This document shows positions 1 to 5,356 of a stretch of 6,180 nucleotides of DNA, one piece after another. A program made the position numbers and the translations under genes. Origin of the DNA: an uncultured Clostridia bacterium (lineage in GTDB: Bacteria; Bacillota; Clostridia; Oscillospirales; Acutalibacteraceae); assembly GCA_947623765.1 (NCBI GenBank), contig CANQIG010000124.1, positions 1 through 6,180 of the forward strand, given 5' to 3'. The notes under the pieces were generated by a model. It saw only the letters and a program-made list of their open reading frames with translations. It was not told where the DNA came from and ran no database searches. Positions within the stretch are counted from its first letter, which is position 1, and each line of letters begins with the position of its first letter.

Positions 1-647
1 TCCACGAGGAGAGCGGTGCGAAATCGCTTGTCGGGGACATCTATCTCGGCATGGGCGAGACGGGCTCGGTGCGCTTCCTCGCGGAGTGGATCGCATCGTT
101 TCGCGGGCGCTTTCCCGGCGTGCGGTTCCACCTGATCTCCGAAAACGCGGACCGCATTCTCGAGGACATCGAAAAGGGCGTGCTCGACGTCGGGTTCATC
201 ATGCGAAAGGCGAATCCCGCGACCTTTGAGGTCTTGGAGCTCGGGCTCGAGGAGACATGGGGCGTGCTCGTCCCGGAGGAACATCCGCTCGCGGTAAAGG
301 AGCAAGTCACGGCAGGAGATCTCCGCCGGGAGCGGCTGATCCTGCCGGAGAACACGGTCTTTAAGAGCGAGCTCTCCCGCTACCTCGGCGGCGGCTCGGA
401 GGAGCGGGTGGGCGTCACCTACAATCTGATCTACAACGCGTTCCCCGTCGCGCGCGCCTCCGGAGCGCTGATCGTCTGCCTCGGCACGCCCGGCGAAACG
501 CAGGAGGACATGGTCTTTGTGCCGTTTGCGGGCGGTCGGACCGCCTCGGCGTCGCTGGTCTGGAAAAAGCGGCCGGTGCAGACCCCGGCGGTAGAGGCCT
601 TCCTGAAGCAGGTCGGTGATACGGTTTCTGAATCGAATTCCATTTGA
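1..647 (+). CDS. LysR-type transcriptional regulator, C-terminal part (5' end outside window)
   Basis: The reading frame is open from the first full codon at position 3 and ends at TGA 645-647, giving 214 residues. Only the effector-binding (periplasmic-binding-protein-like) domain is present; the N-terminal winged helix-turn-helix is off the left edge. Seen in the sequence: the usual opening of this domain (GDIYLGMGET, about residues 11-20 of the fragment), a 'FPGVRFHL' strand, then 'LDVGFI' and 'WGVLVPEEHPLA', which match the order found in LysR effector domains. The ATG at 51 is internal and should not be taken as the start. LysR proteins bind DNA as tetramers and respond to a small co-inducer; the ligand cannot be read from this fragment. 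The gene points the same way as the alcohol dehydrogenase 72 bp downstream, so regulation of that gene is possible but is inference. The family call is firm; the target and ligand are unknown. Confidence 0.93.
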   Translation, partial: HEESGAKSLVGDIYLGMGETGSVRFLAEWIASFRGRFPGVRFHLISENADRILEDIEKGVLDVGFIMRKANPATFEVLELGLEETWGVLVPEEHPLAVKEQVTAGDLRRERLILPENTVFKSELSRYLGGGSEERVGVTYNLIYNAFPVARASGALIVCLGTPGETQEDMVFVPFAGGRTASASLVWKKRPVQTPAVEAFLKQVGDTVSESNSI

Positions 648-656
648 AATAGATAT

Positions 657-685
657 TTTACATTTTCAAAGCCTTCTGTTATACT
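657..685 (+). promoter_or_regulatory. SigA-type promoter of the alcohol dehydrogenase gene
   Basis: The -35 box TTTACA (657-662) and -10 box TATACT (680-685) each match consensus at five of six positions and are spaced by exactly 17 bp. Transcription would start near 692, giving a leader of under 30 nt before the start codon at 720. Just after the -10 box there is a small dyad, CTGG-TG-CCAG (684-693), placed where a repressor or activator could act. No regulator can be assigned from sequence alone. Confidence 0.75.
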
Positions 686-717
686 GGTGCCAGACCAAAG
701 ATAACAGGAGGCTTTTT
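668..717 (+). terminator. Inverted repeat between lysR and adh: candidate lysR terminator that also covers the adh ribosome binding site
   Basis: The left arm 668-682 and right arm 701-715 are complementary over 15 bp with one mismatch (T675 against G708, a G-U pair in RNA). They are separated by 18 nt. The right arm ends in GGC followed by five T (713-717), as expected of an intrinsic terminator for transcripts arriving from lysR. The left arm includes the first three bases of the adh -10 box, and the right arm contains the whole AGGAGG of adh. A transcript starting at the local promoter would lack the left arm and keep the ribosome binding site free. The complementarity is seen directly; terminator or translational masking function is inferred. 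The 18-nt loop is longer than usual, and a protein operator is an alternative reading. Confidence 0.6.
706..711 (+). promoter_or_regulatory. Ribosome binding site of the alcohol dehydrogenase gene
   Basis: A perfect AGGAGG lies 8 nt before ATG 720 and fixes that start over the in-frame ATG at 732. It is unusual because it sits inside the right arm of the inverted repeat, so long transcripts from upstream could pair it away. Confidence 0.85.
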
Positions 718-719
718 CG

Positions 720-1877
720 ATGAACGGATTTATGTATTACTGCCCGGTTCGGGTGCATTTTGGGGAAAACGGGGTGGAGCGCGTCCTGCCCATGGAATTG
801 CAGCAGGTCGGCGCGACCGTGATGCTCGCGTACGGCGGCGGCTCGGTGAAGCGCACAGGGCTTTACGACAAGCTCGTCGGCATTCTGGAGCAGGCCGGGA
901 AGCGCGTCGTCGACTTCGGAGGCATCACCTCGAACCCGACGTATGAGATGGTGCTGCGCGGCGCGGAGACCGTGAAGGACGAGAACGTCGACTTCATCCT
1001 CGCGGTCGGCGGCGGCTCCGTGATGGACTGCGTGAAGATCATCTCGTCCGCGTCGAAGGCCCCGAAGGATTACTGGGAGATGTTCTTCAACGATCACAAG
1101 GCGATCACGGACGGCACGCCGTGGGGCGCGGTCGTGACGCTCTCCGGCACGGGCTCGGAGATGAATGGCGGCGCGGGCATCACGAACGCGGCCAAGGGGA
1201 CAAAGGCCACGCTCTTCGGCACGCACGCGCGCTTTGCGATCAGCGACCCGACGTATCTCCTGACGGTGCCGCAGAAGCAGCTCGCCTCCGGGATCTTCGA
1301 CAACCTCAGCCACTGCATGGAGACGTACTTCCAGGACGGCGACTGCGTTTCCGACGCGATGAACGAGGCCGTCATGCACGACATCGTGCGGAACGCCCGC
1401 GCGTGGCGCAAAGACCCGCAGAACCTCGAACTGCTCAGCAACCTGCTTTGGGATTCCGCGCTGCCGCAGAGCTTCCTCTTCGGCTGCGGGAAGCGGGGCG
1501 GTTTCCAGTGCCACCCGATCGAAGCGCAGCTCTGCGCGTATACGAACAGCAACCACGGCATGGCGCTTGCGGTGATCCACCCGAGCTACTACCGCCACAT
1601 CATGAAGGACGCGCCGGAGAAGTTCGCGCGGTTCGGGCAGAAGGTCTTCGACCTCGACCCCGCCGGGAAGACGGCGGAAGCGCTCGCCGAAGAAGCCGTC
1701 GAAGCGCTCGCGTCGTTCATCCGCGATCTCGGCCTCGACAGCACGTTCACCGCGCTCGGGCTGAATGTCGACGAAGAGATCCTGCATCAGGTCGCGGAAA
1801 GCTGCGCGATCGCGGACGGCGTGCCGCGCAGACTCGACCGCGCGGAGATCTACGCGCTGCTGCGCGAGGTGCTTTGA
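720..1877 (+). CDS. Iron-containing alcohol dehydrogenase (YqhD/butanol dehydrogenase-like)
   Basis: This 385-residue cytoplasmic enzyme has the usual length for group III, Fe-dependent alcohol dehydrogenases, which interconvert aldehydes or ketones and alcohols using NAD(P)H. Seen: the N-terminal nucleotide-binding half with GGGSVKRTG (39-47) and GGGSVMDCVK (97-106), then SGTGSEMNG (142-150). The C-terminal helical half carries the metal ligands: Asp194 and His198 in 'GIFDNLSHCMETY', His265 in 'QCHPIEAQL' and His279 in 'NHGMALAVIHP'. All four ligands are present, so the enzyme should be active. Overall it resembles YqhD and clostridial butanol dehydrogenases more than the FucO/AdhE type. The Ser in GGGS at position 42 hints at NADPH use, which is not proven. 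It has its own promoter and a strong ribosome binding site. It is followed after 62 bp by a flavodoxin/ferredoxin protein, consistent with a fermentative redox unit. The physiological substrate is unknown. Confidence 0.95.
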   Translation: MNGFMYYCPVRVHFGENGVERVLPMELQQVGATVMLAYGGGSVKRTGLYDKLVGILEQAGKRVVDFGGITSNPTYEMVLRGAETVKDENVDFILAVGGGSVMDCVKIISSASKAPKDYWEMFFNDHKAITDGTPWGAVVTLSGTGSEMNGGAGITNAAKGTKATLFGTHARFAISDPTYLLTVPQKQLASGIFDNLSHCMETYFQDGDCVSDAMNEAVMHDIVRNARAWRKDPQNLELLSNLLWDSALPQSFLFGCGKRGGFQCHPIEAQLCAYTNSNHGMALAVIHPSYYRHIMKDAPEKFARFGQKVFDLDPAGKTAEALAEEAVEALASFIRDLGLDSTFTALGLNVDEEILHQVAESCAIADGVPRRLDRAEIYALLREVL

Positions 1878-1925
1878 GCGGCGCCCGCCTCTTTATAACA
1901 GCCCGCCTGAGACACAGGAATTCGG

Positions 1926-1932
1926 AAAGGAG
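1926..1932 (+). promoter_or_regulatory. Ribosome binding site that decides the start of the EFR1-family gene
   Basis: AAAGGAG lies 7 nt before ATG 1940. This matters because the same frame stays open far upstream, through the antisense-free +2 frame of the dehydrogenase gene back to 1121, so a long false protein could be called. Homology to the family begins right at this ATG (MVFYFTATGNS). Confidence 0.85.
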
Positions 1933-1939
1933 CAGAACT

Positions 1940-2713
1940 ATGGTATTCTATTTCACCGCGACCGGCAACAGCCTCTACGCCGCAAAGCATTTTGACACGG
2001 AGCTCGTCAGCATCCCGCAGGAGCTGAAAAAGCCGGACCGCCGCTACAAAGCGGACGCGATCGGCATCGTCTGCCCGCTCTTTGAGCTCGATATGCCGCC
2101 CGTCATTCAGGACTTTATCCGGGATTCCGAATTCGAGACGGACTACTTCTATATCATCCTGACCTACGGCTGCCACCACGGCGGTGTCGCGGAGCGCGTG
2201 CAGTCGTATCTTGAGGGCATCGGCAAAAAGGCCGACTACATCAACACGGTCCTGATGCTCGACAACGCGCTGCCTGTCTTCGACATGGAGCAGCAGAAGG
2301 TGCTCGACCCGGAGAAGCGGGTCGACGAACATCTCGCCGCGATTCGGGCGGACATCGACGCGCGCAAGCGCGAGGTGCAGTTCGCGTCGGACTGGGAGAA
2401 GGAGTTCTACGCGGGCTACCGGAACATGATCCGCGAGAAGGGCGCGTACTACGTGCAGCCGCTCTACCGCGTGGAGGAGAACTGCATCGCCTGTGGGACC
2501 TGTACGAAGGTCTGCCCGATGGGGTGCATCCGCGTGGAAAACGGGAAAGCGGCGTACGACACCGCGCGGTGCGTCGGCTGCATGGCGTGCATCCACGCCT
2601 GCCCGCAGAAAGCGATTCGGTTCGCGACGATCCAGGAGGTCAACCCGAACGCGCGCTACCGCAACCCGAACATCCCGCTTCGGGAGCTCATCGCGGCGAA
2701 TCGGCAGAAATGA
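1940..2713 (+). CDS. EFR1-family protein: flavodoxin-like domain fused to a 2x[4Fe-4S] ferredoxin
   Basis: The protein has 257 residues, the normal size for EFR1-family ferredoxin proteins. The N-terminus opens with a flavodoxin-type phosphate loop (FTATGNSLYAA, residues 5-15), where FMN would bind, and the flavodoxin-like fold runs to about residue 150. The C-terminus holds two complete 4Fe-4S motifs: Cys182, 185, 188 with Cys192-Pro, and Cys211, 214, 217 with Cys221-Pro. In each motif the last Cys serves the opposite cluster in the usual way. No signal peptide or membrane segment is seen, so it is probably a soluble cytoplasmic electron carrier passing electrons between flavin and two clusters. 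It starts 62 bp after the alcohol dehydrogenase with no good promoter between them, so the two are probably one transcript. A terminator-like hairpin follows at once. The partner and the exact reaction are not established; the link to the dehydrogenase is inference from position. Confidence 0.92.
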   Translation: MVFYFTATGNSLYAAKHFDTELVSIPQELKKPDRRYKADAIGIVCPLFELDMPPVIQDFIRDSEFETDYFYIILTYGCHHGGVAERVQSYLEGIGKKADYINTVLMLDNALPVFDMEQQKVLDPEKRVDEHLAAIRADIDARKREVQFASDWEKEFYAGYRNMIREKGAYYVQPLYRVEENCIACGTCTKVCPMGCIRVENGKAAYDTARCVGCMACIHACPQKAIRFATIQEVNPNARYRNPNIPLRELIAANRQK

Positions 2714-2727
2714 CGCGGCGCATCCGC

Positions 2728-2773
2728 GGAGAATAAATAACCCCCGGCAGAGCCCGGGGGCTATTTATTCTCC
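2728..2773. terminator. Long symmetrical hairpin, probable terminator of the adh-EFR1 unit
   Basis: Arms 2728-2747 and 2754-2773 pair over 20 bp with one mismatch (A2740 against C2761), around a 6-nt loop (2748-2753). The inner stem is GC-only (CCCCCGG with CCGGGGG) and the outer stem is AT-rich (AATAAATA with TATTTATT). In either direction the GC core is therefore followed by a U-rich stretch, so it could work on both strands. It begins 15 nt after the EFR1-family stop codon. No long pure T run follows, which lowers certainty slightly. Confidence 0.82.
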
Positions 2774-2869
2774 AGACAAATTATACACAGCGACTCCGGG
2801 GAGTTCTTTCCGATTGGTCGCGGTTTTGCAGTGGGATTTTACCGGAAAAGGTTTTTCGAGCAGAAAAAG

Positions 2870-3030
2870 CGGAAAAAGATTTGCGCGGGGTTTCGTCCTG
2901 AACACGGAACAGAGAGGTCGGGGAGGGGAGAGGAGAGCGCCGCGAAGGGCGCGGCGGATCGATAAGAATGGGGTTAGCGGGAAGGTCGGCATCTCGGGAC
3001 GGACCGCCCGGTTTGCAGCGCCCTGCCCGC
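2870..3030. repeat. Intergenic direct repeat, copy 1
   Basis: This copy aligns in the same orientation with 3085-3241. Shared blocks are GATTTGCGC (2878-2886), a 'GTTTCG' just after it, AACAGAGAG, AAGAATGG (2964-2971), a 16-bp identical block (2978-2993) and a 28-bp identical block (3003-3030, ACCGCCCGG to CCTGCCCGC). The offset to copy 2 drifts from 215 to 214, 213 and 211 along the alignment, showing several 1-2 nt indels. Copy 1 also has a GC-rich inverted repeat near 2939-2957 (CGCCGC with GCGGCG). Strand is unknown. Function is unknown; it could be a dispersed intergenic element or a decayed small RNA. Confidence 0.8.
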
Positions 3031-3084
3031 TTCGGAGCGATTTATGTCGGGGGACGACTTACGTCTTCATGGGAAACAAACAAT

Positions 3085-3241
3085 CGGAAAGTGATTTGCG
3101 CAAAGTTTCGCTGTTTGCGTCCGAAACAGAGAGAATAGGGGACAGGGCAGCTGCGGCGAATGGCGCGGAGAACCGCCAAGAATGGAGTAACGGGAAGGTC
3201 GGCATCGCGCCGCACCGCCCGGTTTGCAGCGCCCTGCCCGC
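3085..3241. repeat. Intergenic direct repeat, copy 2
   Basis: This is the partner of 2870-3030. The identical 28-bp block is at 3214-3241 and the 16-bp block at 3191-3206. Divergence is highest between about 3101 and 3177, while the 3' end of the unit is strictly kept, so the two copies either are old or have been selected mainly at that end. Read on the minus strand, both copies begin a short frame with MPTFPL, but the frames diverge soon after because of the indels, which argues against a conserved peptide. The copy ends about 50 bp before the -35 box of the transporter operon. Confidence 0.8.
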
Positions 3242-3291
3242 ATTTTTTCGGAAAGCGGGGGAAATTATTGGAGAAAAATAGAAAAATCGGC

Positions 3292-3320
3292 TTGACAGGG
3301 AAAATCTTTTGTGATACAAT
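3292..3320 (+). promoter_or_regulatory. Strong SigA-type promoter of the sugar ABC transporter operon
   Basis: A perfect -35 box TTGACA (3292-3297) is separated by 17 bp from TACAAT (3315-3320), which matches the -10 consensus at five of six positions. The start point would be near 3327, giving a leader of about 100 nt. A CG-centred palindrome covers the predicted start point, so the promoter looks strong but repressible. Confidence 0.88.
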
Positions 3321-3323
3321 CCC

Positions 3324-3337
3324 ATTAATCGGTTAAT
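3324..3337. promoter_or_regulatory. LacI-family-type operator O1, over the transcription start
   Basis: ATTAATCGGTTAAT is a 14-bp palindrome with a central CG (3330-3331) and one mismatched pair. It lies 3 bp after the -10 box, where a bound repressor would block initiation. Its 12-bp core matches the downstream O2 site at 11 of 12 positions. A central CG within an even palindrome is typical of LacI/GalR-family operators, and such regulators commonly control sugar ABC operons. The regulator gene is not in the window. Confidence 0.75.
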
Positions 3338-3391
3338 CTGGCCTGAGGGAAACGCGGGAAAGGCTGGGGGAATCGAAAAAAATTTTGAAAG

Positions 3392-3403
3392 TTAATCGAT
3401 TAA
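3392..3403. promoter_or_regulatory. LacI-family-type operator O2, just before the first ribosome binding site
   Basis: TTAATCGATTAA is a perfect 12-bp palindrome with a central CG (3397-3398), 67 bp centre to centre from O1. Flanking TTTTGAA (3383-3389) and TTCAAAA (3404-3410) extend the dyad, with two extra bases (3390-3391) on the left. At DNA level it can serve as a second repressor site for looping or roadblock. In RNA the same bases could form an AU-rich hairpin directly before GAGGAGG (3411-3417). Confidence 0.75.
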
Positions 3404-3428
3404 TTCAAAAGAGGAGGCAACAGATCCT

Positions 3429-4358
3429 ATGGGTTTGCGGAGAATCGGAAACGAGAGCTCGACCTGGAAGAAGATATGGCGGAACCGCTCGCTATATGTG
3501 CTTCTGGTCCCCTCGCTGGTCATCCTGTTCTGTTTCACGTATCTGCCGATGTACGGCATCGTGATCGCATTCAAGGATTTTGCCCCGGCGCTTGGCATCA
3601 ACGATAGCCCCTGGGCAGGATTCAAGTACTTTGAGCAATTCTTTAACGCGTACACGTTCAAATCCACCATTTTGAACACGCTGCTCCTGAGCCTGTACAG
3701 CATGGTCGTCACCTTCCCGCTGCCGATCATCCTGGCGCTGCTCTGCAACCAGATGCACGCGAAGCGGTTCAAAAAGTTCTTTCAGGTCTCCACGTATCTC
3801 CCGCACTTCATTTCCACGGTGGTCATGTGCGGCATGATCCTGCTGTTCCTCTCTCCCTCGAGCGGGATCATCCCGAAGCTCGCCTCCATGGTGGGCATCC
3901 AGATGCCCAACCTGATGGCGCTTCCCGGCGCGTTCCGCCATGTGTATGTCTGGACGGACGTCTGGCAGCACTGCGGCTGGGATTCCATCATGTATATCGC
4001 GGCGCTCTCCGCGGTCGACCCGACGCTCTACGAGGCCGCGACCGTCGACGGCGCGAGCCAGTGGCAGAAGATGCTCAAGATCGACATCCCCATGCTGCTG
4101 CCGACGGCGACCGTCCTCCTGATCCTTCGCGCCGGCTCCATCATGAGCGTCGGCTTCGAGAAGGTCTATCTGCTCCAGAACAACCTGAACCTTGTGACCA
4201 GTGAGATCATCTCCACCTACGTTTACAAGATGGGCATGATCTCCAGCGAGTATAGCCTCTCGGCGGCGATCGGCGTCTTCAACAACGTGATCAACTTCGT
4301 GCTGATGATGGTGGTCAACTTCGCGGCCAACAAGCTCAGCAACACGTCCCTGATCTGA
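3429..4358 (+). CDS. Carbohydrate ABC transporter permease, LplB/YteP-like
   Basis: This 309-residue inner-membrane protein is one of the two pore subunits of a CUT1-type sugar importer. The N-terminus has the LplB-type pattern 'RSLYVLLVPSLVILFCFTYLPMYG' split over TM1 (about 21-43). TM2 is about 83-106, TM3 starts with YLPHFIS (123-129), and further segments lie near 178-195, 224-243 and 279-300, giving six in all. The cytoplasmic EAA loop that docks the ATPase is intact: Glu202-Ala-Ala, Asp207-Gly-Ala, then Ile220-Pro221. GAGGAGG ends 11 nt before ATG 3429, slightly far but acceptable, and no better start is seen. It is the first gene of the operon, behind a promoter with two operator-like palindromes. 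It is followed after 19 bp by the second permease, with which it should form a heterodimer. The substrate is unknown; relatives carry mono-, oligo- or uronic sugars. Confidence 0.93.
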   Translation: MGLRRIGNESSTWKKIWRNRSLYVLLVPSLVILFCFTYLPMYGIVIAFKDFAPALGINDSPWAGFKYFEQFFNAYTFKSTILNTLLLSLYSMVVTFPLPIILALLCNQMHAKRFKKFFQVSTYLPHFISTVVMCGMILLFLSPSSGIIPKLASMVGIQMPNLMALPGAFRHVYVWTDVWQHCGWDSIMYIAALSAVDPTLYEAATVDGASQWQKMLKIDIPMLLPTATVLLILRAGSIMSVGFEKVYLLQNNLNLVTSEIISTYVYKMGMISSEYSLSAAIGVFNNVINFVLMMVVNFAANKLSNTSLI

Positions 4359-4377
4359 CGGAAAGGAGGAAATCGAA

Positions 4378-5289
4378 ATGGCAGCTGCTGTCGCGGCAAA
4401 CAAAAACAAGGTGCAACACACAACGACCGACAAGATCTTCAATTTCTTCCTCTATCTCATCACGGGGATTTTGACCGTCGTGGCGCTCTATCCGATGTAC
4501 TTCATCCTGATCGCCTCTGTTTCGAGCCCTTCCGCCGTTGCGGGCGGCGAAGTGATCCTGCTTCCCGTCGGCGTGACGCTGCAGGCGTACCAGAAGCTGA
4601 TGGATTACACCAGCATCTGGGTCGGGTATCGGAACACGATCCTCTATACGCTCGCCGGAACCGCGGTCATTCTCGCGGTGAACCTTCCCGCAGCCTATGC
4701 GCTCTCCCGGAAGGACTTGGTGGGCCGCAGGCTCTTCAACCTGCTCTATGTCTTCCCGATGTATTTCGGCGGCGGCCTGATCCCGACGTACATGGTCGTG
4801 CGGGACTTCGGTCTCGTGGACAATCCGCTCGTCATGATCCTGCCGTTCTCCGTCATCACCTACTACATCATCGTGGCGCGCACGTTCTTCACGAACTCCC
4901 TGCCGGACGGCATCTGGGAGGCCGCGCAGATCGACGGCTGCGGCAATATGCGGTTCTTCTTCTCGTTTGTCCTGCCGCTCTCGAAGGCCATCATCGCGGT
5001 CATCGCGCTGTGGGCTGCGGTCGGCATCTGGAACCAGTACATGACCGCCCTCATCTATCTGCGCAACGAGGACTACCAGCCGCTGCAGATCATCCTGCGC
5101 GCGATCCTCATCAACAACCAGAACATGGCCAGCATGACCACGGGCGCCGCCGCTGCGGAAGCGCAGAAGCTCGCCGAGCTCATCAAGTACGCGGTCATCG
5201 TCGTCTCCTCTCTGCCAGTCATGTGCATCTACCCCTTCGTGCAGAAGTACTTCAACCAGGGCGTCATGATCGGCGCGATGAAGGGCTGA
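4378..5289 (+). CDS. Carbohydrate ABC transporter permease, LplC/YtcP-like
   Basis: This 303-residue inner-membrane protein is the second pore subunit. After a short hydrophilic N-terminus, TM1 runs about 22-45 (with LYPMYFILIASVSSP, 37-51). Then come GEVILLPVG (57-65), YRNTILYT (84-91), LPAAYALSR (103-111) and the LplC signature PMYFGGGLIPTY (127-138). The EAA loop is present as Glu181-Ala-Ala, Asp186-Gly-Cys, then Leu199-Pro200; Cys in place of Ala after Gly is common in this subfamily. The C-terminus ends in 'KYFNQGVMIGAMKG', also typical. AAAGGAGG (4362-4369) lies 8 nt before ATG 4378, and the gap to the first permease is only 19 bp, so translation is probably coupled. It acts with the upstream permease, the downstream lipoprotein and an ATPase not found here, probably a shared MsmX/MsmK-type protein. 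Confidence 0.95.
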   Translation: MAAAVAANKNKVQHTTTDKIFNFFLYLITGILTVVALYPMYFILIASVSSPSAVAGGEVILLPVGVTLQAYQKLMDYTSIWVGYRNTILYTLAGTAVILAVNLPAAYALSRKDLVGRRLFNLLYVFPMYFGGGLIPTYMVVRDFGLVDNPLVMILPFSVITYYIIVARTFFTNSLPDGIWEAAQIDGCGNMRFFFSFVLPLSKAIIAVIALWAAVGIWNQYMTALIYLRNEDYQPLQIILRAILINNQNMASMTTGAAAAEAQKLAELIKYAVIVVSSLPVMCIYPFVQKYFNQGVMIGAMKG

Positions 5290-5312
5290 CGCGCGGCAAA
5301 ACTACGGTTCTC

Positions 5313-5327
5313 ACCGGAATATCCGGT
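5313..5327 (+). promoter_or_regulatory. Small hairpin between the second permease and the binding protein
   Basis: ACCGGA (5313-5318) and TCCGGT (5322-5327) are perfectly complementary around a 3-nt loop, inside the 67-bp gap before the lipoprotein gene. No T run follows (GAAAAACTATAAG), so it is not a clear terminator. A competing pairing, CGGT (5305-5308) with ACCG (5313-5316), is possible. Such hairpins can stabilise or process the mRNA so that the binding protein is made in excess; that role is inference. Confidence 0.4.
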
Positions 5328-5356
5328 TGAAAAACTATAAGAAAGGTTGTATTCAA

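Larger units (their letters stand above)
2774..3291. other. Non-coding gap between the terminator and the ABC-operon promoter
   Basis: About 520 bp with no supported gene on either strand. Open frames exist (for example minus strand 2765-2992 and 3059-3325), but they lack recognisable domains and good ribosome binding sites. They also run over two diverged repeat copies whose indels shift the frame. The main content is those repeats at 2870-3030 and 3085-3241. The stretch 2774-2869 shows nothing I can assign. At 3237-3259 there is a weak hairpin (CCCGC with GCGGG) around a T-rich loop, too weak to call. Confidence 0.7.

Noticed and set aside
666..1787. Long open frame on the minus strand opposite the alcohol dehydrogenase (373 aa)
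   Set aside because: Shadow of GC-rich codon use: rich in Arg, Ala, Val, Glu and His, with no recognisable domain, while the + strand gene shows all its catalytic residues.
1874..1899. Possible promoter before the EFR1-family gene (TTGAGC ... TATAAC)
   Set aside because: The spacing is only 14 bp and the -35 box is poor; co-transcription with the dehydrogenase is the simpler reading.
1121..1939. Upstream in-frame extension of the EFR1-family gene through the dehydrogenase gene
   Set aside because: The translation is Arg/Ala/Pro-rich without family similarity. A good ribosome binding site and the family's N-terminus both point to ATG 1940.
1850..2596. Minus-strand open frame opposite the EFR1-family gene (248 aa)
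   Set aside because: Composition typical of an antisense frame in GC-rich DNA, and it conflicts with a gene carrying two complete Cys motifs.
2870..3241. The two repeats as a CRISPR array or transposon ends
   Set aside because: Only two long, diverged copies in direct orientation, with no regular short repeats and spacers, no terminal inverted repeats, no target-site duplication and no transposase or cas gene.
3059..3325. Minus-strand small protein (88 aa, beginning MGLYHKRFS) and its relative at 2765-2992
   Set aside because: Both cross the repeat copies, where 1-2 nt indels break frame agreement after a shared MPTFPL. No ribosome binding site or domain is seen; kept only as part of the repeat finding.
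3383..3410. O2 region as a CcpA cre site
   Set aside because: The CG-centred palindrome lacks the TG and CA at the spacing of the cre consensus (TGWAANCGNTNWCA); the close match to O1 favours an operon-specific LacI-family regulator.
3492..4442. Minus-strand open frame opposite the first permease (316 aa)
   Set aside because: Asp/His/Arg-rich translation with no domain; the + strand frame has clear membrane segments and an EAA loop.
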